From the NCBI RefSeq assembly GCF_023336755.1, contig NZ_JALZWP010000001.1, positions 265,959-329,958 of the forward strand: a stretch of DNA of 64,000 bases, read 5' to 3'. How positions within the stretch are numbered: position 1 is the stretch's first letter; each line of letters starts with the position of its first letter. The DNA comes from Roseinatronobacter domitianus (GTDB taxonomy: Bacteria > Pseudomonadota > Alphaproteobacteria > Rhodobacterales > Rhodobacteraceae). The notes under the pieces are model-generated. The model saw only the letters and a list, made by a program, of their open reading frames with translations, made no database searches and had not been told where the DNA came from. Below, piece after piece: positions 57,309 through 64,000 of the stretch. The translations under genes and the position numbers were made by a program.

Positions 57309-58409
57309 ATGGTCAAACGACTGTTGAGAGATCTGCAAACCGGCCTGTCGGGAGCGGTTTACGGAGCGGCGCCCAAGGGTGCTGTTTGCCGTGACATGAC
57401 GGTGCGCAATGCGGTCACTCGTCGCTGGTATCGCACGCCCACATTGATTTCTGTCTGGACCCTGTCGCTTATGGTGGCCATGCCGGGCATCGGGTCTTCG
57501 GTTGCTGATGCGACCTTGTCCAGTGCCGCCCGGAGTGCCTTGGTATTGGCCTCTGTGAACGGTGCTGGCGCCGCGCCGCGTGTGATGACGCGAATCGCGT
57601 CTGATGCAGCGCCGCTGGTGCGGATGGTGCGGCTGGAAAGTTCCGATCTGGACCATGGTGCTGGTCTGCCGCAGGGCACCGTCATGCGGCTGGACGATGG
57701 GCTGTTTCACGCGGCAGATCAGAGTGATGAGTCCCATGCGCAGGACCACAACCCTACCGAGGTGGATATCAGCCGTCTGCACGTGGCATGGCTGTCGGCT
57801 TTTGCACCAAAGGCCAGCCTGCGCCCTGCATCCCGCCCCATGCAACCTGCGCCCAGCCTGTCGACAAGTGGTGTGATCGCGGCCCCTGCTGCAATGGCGC
57901 CAACGGTCAGCGCGCCGCGTGCCAGCCTTGTGCCACGCGCCCGCCCAGAAGGGCTGGAACGCCGCATGGTGCAATATTCGCGTGACTGGTTGCGCAATGT
58001 TTCGCTGCGCCCTGCCTCCGAGCAAGAAGCCTGCCTTGCCACGGCGATTTACCACGAAGCGCGCGGCGAAACCTTGAAAGGCCAGTTCGCGGTGGCCGAG
58101 GTGATCCTGAACCGTGTCCGGTCGGGCAAGTTTCCCGGCAGCATCTGCGGGGTCGTGTTTCAGGGCGTCCGTGAAGGCCGCTATGGCGGTTGCCAGTTCA
58201 GCTTTGCCTGCGACCGCAAGTCGGATGCATTGCGTAACGGCGCCGCCGCGGATTTGGCCCGCCGAATCGCGCAGGTAATGGTCGATGGTGGACATCGCGG
58301 CTTGACCGGAGGCGCGCTGTTCTTCCACACCACGGCGGTCAACCCGTCTTGGGCACGGCGCTTCACGCAGACCACGCAGATCGGCGCGCACCTGTTTTAT
58401 CGCGGCTAA
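57309..58409 (+). CDS. SleB-type cell wall hydrolase (Hydrolase_2)
   Basis: 366 aa. A transmembrane or signal-anchor segment is at about residues 40-60 (LISVWTLSLMVAMPGIG). A long Pro/Ala-rich linker (residues about 150-220) is followed by a Hydrolase_2 domain (EQEACLATAIYHEARGET, FAVAEVILNRVRSGKFP, CGVVFQG, GGCQFSFACD). The Glu and Cys pattern is that of SleB/CwlJ-type muralytic enzymes, which in non-sporulating bacteria are peptidoglycan hydrolases of unknown role. The ATG at 57309 has a weak Shine-Dalgarno; an upstream TTG at 57270 is less likely. Confidence 0.88.
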   Translation: MVKRLLRDLQTGLSGAVYGAAPKGAVCRDMTVRNAVTRRWYRTPTLISVWTLSLMVAMPGIGSSVADATLSSAARSALVLASVNGAGAAPRVMTRIASDAAPLVRMVRLESSDLDHGAGLPQGTVMRLDDGLFHAADQSDESHAQDHNPTEVDISRLHVAWLSAFAPKASLRPASRPMQPAPSLSTSGVIAAPAAMAPTVSAPRASLVPRARPEGLERRMVQYSRDWLRNVSLRPASEQEACLATAIYHEARGETLKGQFAVAEVILNRVRSGKFPGSICGVVFQGVREGRYGGCQFSFACDRKSDALRNGAAADLARRIAQVMVDGGHRGLTGGALFFHTTAVNPSWARRFTQTTQIGAHLFYRG

Positions 58410-58525
58410 TTTGCCGGGTGGTTCGGGGTGTCGCATTGGGCTCACCATGCGGCGCAATCACCCGTTGCCGTGCCGGGCAGGGCGGGTAAGACTGCGACAA
58501 TAACAGACCCGGAAAGCCCGACCGC

Positions 58526-59440
58526 ATGAGCACTGATATCCGCCTGGCATTCGCCCATCCCGAAGCGCGCGCAGAAGCCTCGGCCCCCGCCGACCCGCGC
58601 GACCGCATATCGCTGCGCGATCATCTGGTCGAGGTTGAGATTGGCGCCTTTCAAGCCGAACGCGGCGTCCGACAGCGGCTGCGCTTCAACGTCGTGGTAG
58701 AGATTCGGCCCCATCCCGAACCCTTGCAAGACGATGTCGACCGCATCTTGTCTTATGACCGGATTACAGAGGCAATCTCGGCGGCTTTGGCGGAAGAACG
58801 CCTGAACCTGCTGGAAACCCTGTCAGAGCGCGTGGCTGCGCGCATCTTGTTGGAACCGCAGGCGATGCGGGTTTTTGTCCGTATTGAAAAGCTGGATCGT
58901 GGACCGGGCGCGCTTGGGGTTGAAATTGTGCGCACGCGCGCGGCGGTGCCATTGCGCGAAGTCACATCTACCGGGCACGAGCAAGCGGTGCATCCGTTGG
59001 TTGTGTATCTGGACAACGCAATGATCGCCTCTGACGGGTTGGCGACGCGGCTGGACGCTTTGCAAGCGCGCGGCGCGCCGGTGATCCTGTGTGTGGGGAT
59101 GCCCCCAGAGGGCGCACCAGAGGTTGATCTGCGGCCCGCGCAGCGCCGGATTGACCTGTTGGCGATTGAGCAGAACGCGTGGCGGCTTGCAGCGAGGGAT
59201 GCGCGCTGTGTCGTCGTTGCCAGCCGGACAGAGATCGACTGGGCGATAAAGCAGGGCCAGATGATTGTCTGGGCACCGTCGAAGCTGATCCTTGATTCGA
59301 CCGACAGCCCGGATTGCAGCCCGCGCGATGGCACCGCCCTGGCGCTGTGGCTTGCCGAACACATGGCGGCTGCCTGCTTTCTGGCCCCTGAAGGTCTTGC
59401 TGTGCCGCCCGGCAGCCATATGCTGATGGAGCGTTTCTGA
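58526..59440 (+). CDS. folB: Dihydroneopterin aldolase FolB with unusual C-terminal extension
   Basis: 304 aa, while FolB is usually about 120 aa. Residues about 28-145 are the aldolase (ISLRDHLVEVEIGAFQAERG, SYDRITEAISAAL, LNLLETLSERVAARIL with the catalytic Glu, and Lys122 in FVRIEKLDRG). Residues about 150-304 form a second, unrecognised domain (HPLVVYLDNAMIASDGL, VVVASRTEIDWAIKQGQMIVW, FLAPEGLAVPPGS). Followed by folP 42 bp downstream. A weak Shine-Dalgarno precedes the start. Confidence 0.88.
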   Translation: MSTDIRLAFAHPEARAEASAPADPRDRISLRDHLVEVEIGAFQAERGVRQRLRFNVVVEIRPHPEPLQDDVDRILSYDRITEAISAALAEERLNLLETLSERVAARILLEPQAMRVFVRIEKLDRGPGALGVEIVRTRAAVPLREVTSTGHEQAVHPLVVYLDNAMIASDGLATRLDALQARGAPVILCVGMPPEGAPEVDLRPAQRRIDLLAIEQNAWRLAARDARCVVVASRTEIDWAIKQGQMIVWAPSKLILDSTDSPDCSPRDGTALALWLAEHMAAACFLAPEGLAVPPGSHMLMERF

Positions 59441-59482
59441 CAGGGCTTGCACCTGCGCCTCTGCTGCGGCAACAGAGGCGGC

Positions 59483-60499
59483 ATGACATATGCTCTGCCG
59501 CTTTTGTGTTCTGCCGCGCTTGCCGCAGATGACAGTCCTGCATTTCAGGGGCAGGCGGCCTTGCGTTTGCGGGGCGTGGCAGAGCTTGGCAGGGCGGGCA
59601 CGCGCCTGGAGCGCGCGGTGGACCCTGTGCAAGATGCCGTATTTCTTGATCCGCCCGCGCCCGTTGCCGGGCTGGAGCTGACGCGCCCCCGCATTATGGG
59701 GATTGTGAATGTCACCCCTGACAGTTTTTCCGATGGGGGCCGTTTCGACAGCCAAGCCAGCGCGGTCGCCCATGCCCTGAGGTTGCTGGCAGAGGGTGCT
59801 GATATTCTGGACATTGGCGGCGAATCCACCCGGCCCGGCGCGGTAGAGGTCGCGGTCGCCGATGAGATCGCGCGCACCGCGCCGGTGATCGCCGCGCTGC
59901 GTGACGCCGGGGTGCGCGCGCCCATCTCGATTGACACGCGCAAGGCCGAGGTGGCGCGCGCAGCACTTGCCGCCGGCGCTGATATTGTGAACGATGTGTC
60001 AGCGCTGACATGGGATCGTGACATGGCACCGCTGGTGGCCGAGGCGGGTGTTCCGGTCTGCCTGATGCACGCGCAGGGCACACCCCAGACCATGCAAAAA
60101 GACCCGAAATACAACGATGTGCGCTTTGATGTGCACGATTGGTTAATGGCAGCCATGGCCCGTGCGGAAGCCGCGGGTATCGACCGCGCGCGCATTATCC
60201 TTGATCCCGGAATTGGCTTTGGCAAGACGGTTGCGCATAATCTTGCCTTGCTGGCTCATCTGGCGCTGCTGCACGGTTCTGGCTGTGCTATCTTGCTTGG
60301 AGCATCGCGCAAGCGCTTTATCGGTGTGATTGGTGGCGTGGACCAGGCTGGCGAAAGGTTGGGCGGGTCGCTTGCGGTGGCACTTCAGGGGGCCGCGCAA
60401 GGCGCGCATATTCTACGCGTTCACGATGTATCTGAAACACGGCAAGCCCTGTCGCTTTGGCAGGCGCTGCATGAAAAACAAGAATGTGGCGGCATATGA
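59483..60499 (+). CDS. folP: Dihydropteroate synthase
   Basis: 338 aa TIM-barrel enzyme joining DHPP with p-aminobenzoate. [19 protein letters not shown] (loop 1), [34 protein letters not shown], and [12 protein letters not shown] are all intact. A 60-residue N-terminal extension precedes the barrel, longer than in E. coli FolP (about 282 aa). It overlaps glmM by 4 nt (ATGA), reproducing the widespread folP-glmM pairing. Confidence 0.95.
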   Translation: MTYALPLLCSAALAADDSPAFQGQAALRLRGVAELGRAGTRLERAVDPVQDAVFLDPPAPVAGLELTRPRIMGIVNVTPDSFSDGGRFDSQASAVAHALRLLAEGADILDIGGESTRPGAVEVAVADEIARTAPVIAALRDAGVRAPISIDTRKAEVARAALAAGADIVNDVSALTWDRDMAPLVAEAGVPVCLMHAQGTPQTMQKDPKYNDVRFDVHDWLMAAMARAEAAGIDRARIILDPGIGFGKTVAHNLALLAHLALLHGSGCAILLGASRKRFIGVIGGVDQAGERLGGSLAVALQGAAQGAHILRVHDVSETRQALSLWQALHEKQECGGI

Positions 60500-61842
60500 C
60501 ACAAAAACTTTTCGGAACCGACGGAGTGCGCGGAACCGCAAACACTTATCCCATGACGGCGGAAAATGCGCTGCGCATTGGCGCGGCGGCGGGGCGGCAT
60601 TTTCGGCGTGACGGCAGCAATGGCCACCGTGTGGTGATCGGCAAGGATACGCGCCTGTCGGGTTACATGATCGAGAACGCGCTGACGGCGGGGTTGACCA
60701 GCACGGGCATGAATGTGCTGTTGCTTGGCCCGGTGCCGACACCTGCGGTCGGGTTTCTGACACGCTCCATGCGCGCTGATTTGGGGATCATGATTTCCGC
60801 CAGCCATAACGGCCATCAGGATAACGGTATCAAGTTTTTCGGGCCTGACGGGTTCAAGCTGTCGGACGAGGCCGAAGCCGAGATCGAGGCCATCATCGCC
60901 GGAGAGATTGCACTTGCCCAGCCTGCAAATATCGGGCGCGCGAAGCGGATCGACGACGCGCGCGGCCGATATGTCGAATATGCCAAGACGACTTTGCCCA
61001 AGGGTAATTTGTTTTCCGGCATGAAAGTGGTGGTCGATTGCGCAAATGGCGCCGCGTATCAGGTGGCGCCGCAGGTCTTGTGGGAACTGGGCGCAGAGGT
61101 CATCCAGATCGGCGTCACCCCGAATGGCAAGAATATTAACCTTGAATGTGGGTCCACCCACCCACGAGTCTGTGCCGCCAAGGTTCTGGAAACCGGCGCA
61201 GATTTGGGGATAACGCTGGATGGCGATGCTGACCGGCTGATCGTGATTGACGAGCGCGGGCAGATCGCTGATGGCGACCAGATCATGGCGCTCTTTGCCG
61301 AACGCTGGGCTGCCGAGCAACGGCTGCAAGACGGCGTTCTGGTGGCCACCGTTATGAGCAATCTGGGGCTGGAGCGGTTCCTTGACGGGCGCGGTTTGCG
61401 GCTGGAGCGCACCTCTGTTGGCGACCGTTACGTTGTTGAACGCATGCGCCAAGGCGGCTGGAATCTTGGTGGAGAGCAGTCTGGTCATATCGTGATGACC
61501 GATTACGCCACGACAGGCGATGGGCTGATCGCGGCGTTGCAATTCATGGCGGTGCTGGCGGAGTCGGGCAAACCGGCTTCGATGCTGACACGCTGTTTTG
61601 ACCCGGTGCCGCAGCTTTTGCGCAACTTGCGCTACATGCCGGGCGTGGACCTGCTGGCAGAGACCAAGGTCATTGCCGCGATTGACGCGGGCCGCGACGC
61701 GCTGGCCGGGCGCGGGCGCTTGCTGATCCGCAAGTCGGGCACCGAACCCTTGGTTCGGGTTATGGCCGAATGCGAGGATGAAGGGCTGATGGTGCGGGTC
61801 GTGGGCGACATTATCGCAGAGATGGAATCGGTCGCGGCCTAG
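60496..61842 (+). CDS. glmM: Phosphoglucosamine mutase
   Basis: 448 aa enzyme for glucosamine-6-phosphate to glucosamine-1-phosphate, upstream of UDP-GlcNAc. [18 protein letters not shown] opening, phosphoserine loop [19 protein letters not shown], metal site [11 protein letters not shown], and sugar loop [24 protein letters not shown] (quoted as [11 protein letters not shown]) are present. The phosphate-binding end is [14 protein letters not shown]. Coupled to folP by ATGA. Confidence 0.96.
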   Translation: MTQKLFGTDGVRGTANTYPMTAENALRIGAAAGRHFRRDGSNGHRVVIGKDTRLSGYMIENALTAGLTSTGMNVLLLGPVPTPAVGFLTRSMRADLGIMISASHNGHQDNGIKFFGPDGFKLSDEAEAEIEAIIAGEIALAQPANIGRAKRIDDARGRYVEYAKTTLPKGNLFSGMKVVVDCANGAAYQVAPQVLWELGAEVIQIGVTPNGKNINLECGSTHPRVCAAKVLETGADLGITLDGDADRLIVIDERGQIADGDQIMALFAERWAAEQRLQDGVLVATVMSNLGLERFLDGRGLRLERTSVGDRYVVERMRQGGWNLGGEQSGHIVMTDYATTGDGLIAALQFMAVLAESGKPASMLTRCFDPVPQLLRNLRYMPGVDLLAETKVIAAIDAGRDALAGRGRLLIRKSGTEPLVRVMAECEDEGLMVRVVGDIIAEMESVAA

Positions 61843-62399
61843 CGCCCCAAGCGTAGCACGCCCAGATTGTGCAGCCGGTCATCGACCAGCCGTTGGAGAT
61901 GAGCGGCCACCGGGCGCGCGCGTGGATATAGCGGGGCCGCGCGGTCATCAAGCACTGGCCCCCAGCCGCGCGTCGTGTCGAAAAATCGCGCCACGCCCTC
62001 AGCGCCGAACTCGCGGTCGAACCCCTCGACCACCACGTCCAGATAGCTGAGCTTGATGGGCGCTGTGTGGCTGGCCTTGTCTGCATCTTGCGCTGCAATC
62101 GCGTAGATCATCGCCGGGCGAATGGGGCCGCGTGCGAATGCCCCCGCGCCCAGCGCATGGCGCTGGTAGCCGGTTTCACGCAGATCAAGCGCCGCCCAGT
62201 CATTGCCCGGCACCCGCGCCACCAGCCCGTCTATTTGCGCCCCCGCATCGGGCACGACGCTCAGAAACGTCCGCCCCAAGCTGCGCGCCATGCGCCATTC
62301 GCGACGCCAGCCGCGAATCGTAACCGGCAGCGCATCGGGGTAATCATGGGTATGGCGGTTCACCAACGACCCGTAGCCAAAGAAAAAAGCATCATCCAT
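61839..62399 (-). CDS. Gamma-glutamylcyclotransferase-like protein
   Basis: 186 aa. [10 protein letters not shown] at the N-terminus is the GGCT-fold YGSL motif, with a later Glu in [11 protein letters not shown] as candidate catalytic residue. The ChaC/GGCT grouping is structural, and the substrate could be glutathione or another gamma-glutamyl compound. Its stop overlaps glmM's stop by 4 nt on the opposite strand. The ATG at 62399 is the first that begins the conserved domain; the upstream frame runs through the glycine riboswitch and is not coding. Confidence 0.78.
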   Translation of the reverse strand: MDDAFFFGYGSLVNRHTHDYPDALPVTIRGWRREWRMARSLGRTFLSVVPDAGAQIDGLVARVPGNDWAALDLRETGYQRHALGAGAFARGPIRPAMIYAIAAQDADKASHTAPIKLSYLDVVVEGFDREFGAEGVARFFDTTRGWGPVLDDRAAPLYPRARPVAAHLQRLVDDRLHNLGVLRLGR

Positions 62400-62417
62400 G
62401 TCGCGTAAATGTGGCCT

Positions 62418-62465
62418 GTGTCGCACAATGACAAGGGTTTGCAAAAAGGCTTGCAAATGCGACAC
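62418..62465. promoter_or_regulatory. Nested inverted repeats upstream of the glycine riboswitch
   Basis: Outer arms GTGTCGCA (62418-62425) and TGCGACAC (62458-62465) are exactly complementary. An inner pair, TTTGCAA (62438-62444) and TTGCAAA (62451-62457), surrounds six bases and abuts the right outer arm. It lies between the divergent GGCT gene and the riboswitch, probably in the promoter region. An operator is likelier than an RNA stem because the spacings are unequal. Confidence 0.5.
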
Positions 62466-62487
62466 GCGATCCGGTAACACCAAATTG

Positions 62488-62646
62488 CAGACACGGGAGA
62501 CATTGGACCCATCCCAAGGCCGAAGGAGCAACCGCCCCGGTAAACTCTCAGGCAAAAGGACCGGTCTGCAAAAACACTCTGGAGAGTGGTGCATCCAGGC
62601 ACCCGCCGACGGGATAACGATCTCAGGCGCAAGGACAGAGGGGGTA
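62488..62646 (+). promoter_or_regulatory. Tandem glycine riboswitch
   Basis: Two consecutive aptamers with the recognised words GGAGA, CCGAAGGAGCAA, CTCTCAGGCAAAAGGACCG (first, ending near 62570) and CTCTGGAGAGTG, CATCCAGGCACCCGCCGACGG, ATCTCAGGCGCAAGGACAGAG (second, ending near 62643). Glycine binding would activate the downstream gcvT-gcvH genes, giving a classical on-switch (family knowledge). The gcvT start lies about 35 bp downstream. Boundaries are accurate to about 10 nt. Confidence 0.93.
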
Positions 62647-62680
62647 GGGCGCGATCACGCGCAGACCAAAAGGGGCCTTT

Positions 62681-63796
62681 ATGTCTGATACCTTGCGCCG
62701 AACACCGCTTTATGACCTGCACACAGAGCTTGGCGGCAAAATTGTGCCTTTCGCGGGCTATGCGATGCCCGTGCAATACCCGATGGGCGTTATGGGCGAG
62801 CACACCCACACGCGCAGCCATGCGGGCTTGTTTGATGTCAGCCATATGGGGCAGGTCATTTTGCGCGGGCCGGATGCCGCTTTGGCGCTGGAACGTCTGG
62901 TGCCGGTCGATGTGGCGGGGCTGGCGGAAGGGCGGCAGCGCTACGCCATGTTCACCAATGACAAGGGCGGCATTCTGGACGACCTGATGGTCGCCAATCG
63001 CGGCGATCACCTGTTTTTGGTGGTCAATGCGGCCTGCAAGGCGGCCGATATTGCCCATATGCGCGCGCATTTGCCAGAGTTGGAGGTGCGCGAGATCACC
63101 GACCGCGCGCTGCTGGCGCTGCAAGGGCCGGGCGCAGAGGCGGCTTTAAACGCGCTGCTGCCCGGCGTGGCGGACATGCGCTTTATGGATGTGGCTACGT
63201 TTGACTGGCAAGGCCATGCGTTGTGGGTCTCTCGGTCCGGCTACACGGGCGAGGACGGGTATGAAATTTCCGTGCCCGATGCGCAGGCCACGGCTTTTGC
63301 CCGCGCACTGCTGGCCCAGCCTGATGTCGCCCCAATTGGCCTTGGCGCGCGCGACAGTTTGCGGCTGGAAGCGGGGCTGTGCCTGTATGGCCATGACATT
63401 ACCGAAATGACCTCGCCGGTTATGGCGGGGCTGCAATGGGCCATCCAGAAAGCCCGCCGCGCGGGTGGCGCGCGCGAAGGCGGCTTTCCCGGTGCCGAGC
63501 GTATCCTGCAAGAACTGGCCGACGGCCCATTGGCGATCCGTGTCGGCCTGCGCCCCGAGGGGCGCGCGCCGATGCGCGAAGGCACCGTGCTGTGGGACGC
63601 ACCCGAGGGCGGTCGCAATCTGGGCGGTGTCACGTCCGGCGGCTTCGGCCCCAGCATTGGCGCACCCATCGCGATGGGATATATTCCCACCACCAGCGCC
63701 CAACCCGGCACCCGCCTTTGGGGCGAGGTGCGGGGCAAGCGTCTGCCGGTCACGGTCTGTGACCTTCCGTTTCGACCTTCCACCTATAAGCGCTGA
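62681..63796 (+). CDS. gcvT: Glycine cleavage system T protein (aminomethyltransferase)
   Basis: 371 aa. Transfers the methylene group from aminomethyl-lipoyl-GcvH to tetrahydrofolate. RTPLYDLHTELGGKIVPFAGYAMPVQYP opening (quoted as LHTELGGKIVPFAGYAMPVQ), GLFDVSHMGQV, GVRxxDSLRLEAGLCLYGHDI (as GLGARDSLRLEAGLCLYGHD), and GGFGPSIGAPIAMGYIP are present. Catalytic Asp is expected in the VVNAAC..D region. First gene of the operon, directly under the glycine riboswitch. Confidence 0.96.
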   Translation: MSDTLRRTPLYDLHTELGGKIVPFAGYAMPVQYPMGVMGEHTHTRSHAGLFDVSHMGQVILRGPDAALALERLVPVDVAGLAEGRQRYAMFTNDKGGILDDLMVANRGDHLFLVVNAACKAADIAHMRAHLPELEVREITDRALLALQGPGAEAALNALLPGVADMRFMDVATFDWQGHALWVSRSGYTGEDGYEISVPDAQATAFARALLAQPDVAPIGLGARDSLRLEAGLCLYGHDITEMTSPVMAGLQWAIQKARRAGGAREGGFPGAERILQELADGPLAIRVGLRPEGRAPMREGTVLWDAPEGGRNLGGVTSGGFGPSIGAPIAMGYIPTTSAQPGTRLWGEVRGKRLPVTVCDLPFRPSTYKR

Positions 63797-63808
63797 GGAG
63801 CGTTCCCA

Positions 63809-64000
63809 ATGAAATATACCGAAGAGCATGAATGGCTGCGCATCGAGGGTGATAGCGTTGTCGTGGGCATTACCGAACATGCCGCCGAACAGCTTGGCGA
63901 TGTGGTGTTTGTGGAATTGCCAGAGATCGAGGCCGTGGTCGCCAAAGGTGACGAGGTCTGCGTGATCGAATCGGTCAAGGCCGCATCCGACATTCTGGCC
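63809..64000 (+). CDS. gcvH: Glycine cleavage system H protein (3' end beyond window)
   Basis: The 64 visible codons cover the lipoyl domain: [40 protein letters not shown] and the lipoyl Lys57 in [15 protein letters not shown] precedes the ATG at 63809, 12 nt after the gcvT stop. It carries the aminomethyl group between P, T and L proteins. Probably followed by gcvP outside the window. Confidence 0.95.
   Translation, partial: MKYTEEHEWLRIEGDSVVVGITEHAAEQLGDVVFVELPEIEAVVAKGDEVCVIESVKAASDILA

Overview
The window looks like a chromosomal segment of a GC-rich alphaproteobacterium of the Rhodobacteraceae (Rhodobacterales). The main pointers are the sciP-ctrA gene pair, a circularly permuted two-piece tmRNA with the tag ANDNRAPVAVAA, an alpha-type SspB, and a GTTC-N7-GTTC (alphaproteobacterial LexA type) site. 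Nearly all of it is densely packed housekeeping sequence. I see no prophage, intact insertion sequence or CRISPR array.

Layout. 0-7.3 kb (minus): rimO (cut by the window start), a SAM methyltransferase, trpE, a PpiD-like chaperone, a MipA/OmpV porin-like protein, gpt, fabI. 7.5-9.4 kb (plus): pdxH, a double cold-shock-domain protein, a DUF192 protein, tRNA-Pro(TGG). 9.4-15.6 kb: a TbpB-like lipoprotein, acyl-CoA synthetase, MFS transporter, AlkA-type glycosylase, an esterase, and a His-rich periplasmic protein that converges on a TroABCD-type metal ABC transporter (15.6-19.1 kb, minus). 19.3-21 kb: permuted ssrA, an AT-richer segment bordered by direct repeats that also occur at the ssrA 3' end (a possible integration scar), and sspB. 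21-30.9 kb: fumC, a methyltransferase, lolCD, alr, rsmA, pdxA, mnmA, sciP, ctrA. 31-38.6 kb: ligA, recG, a 37-codon membrane microprotein gene under a LexA-like dyad, trmFO, gluQ, hisI, an IscU/NifU-like protein. 38.6-44.3 kb: pgm, an acetate kinase-PduL fusion, a Flp-pilin-like protein, dtd, a fructokinase-like kinase. 44.3-50.5 kb (minus): an envelope/stress-type cluster with a zinc-ribbon protein, SPFH-GYF protein, 54-aa microprotein, DUF6338-like protein, DUF2927 lipoprotein, TelA, XpaC and a 26-aa microprotein. 50.6-64 kb: rluB, hisH, hisB, deoD, an L,D-transpeptidase, a PPDK-like protein with an altered ATP-grasp half, a SleB-type hydrolase, folB-folP-glmM, a gamma-glutamylcyclotransferase-like protein, a tandem glycine riboswitch, gcvT and gcvH (cut by the window end).

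How the genes work together: ssrA and sspB belong to one pathway (ribosome rescue and ClpXP delivery of tagged peptides). SciP and CtrA form a cell-cycle regulatory circuit, and each gene has a CtrA-like box about 45-55 bp upstream. lolC-lolD form a lipoprotein exporter. The glycine riboswitch feeds the glycine cleavage operon. The fused AckA-PduL would perform both halves of acetyl-CoA to acetate conversion in one chain. The most promising unannotated element is the small transcription unit at 35.17-35.45 kb (dyad operator, strong Shine-Dalgarno, 37-aa one-pass membrane protein, strong terminator), which has the layout expected of an SOS-induced membrane microprotein.
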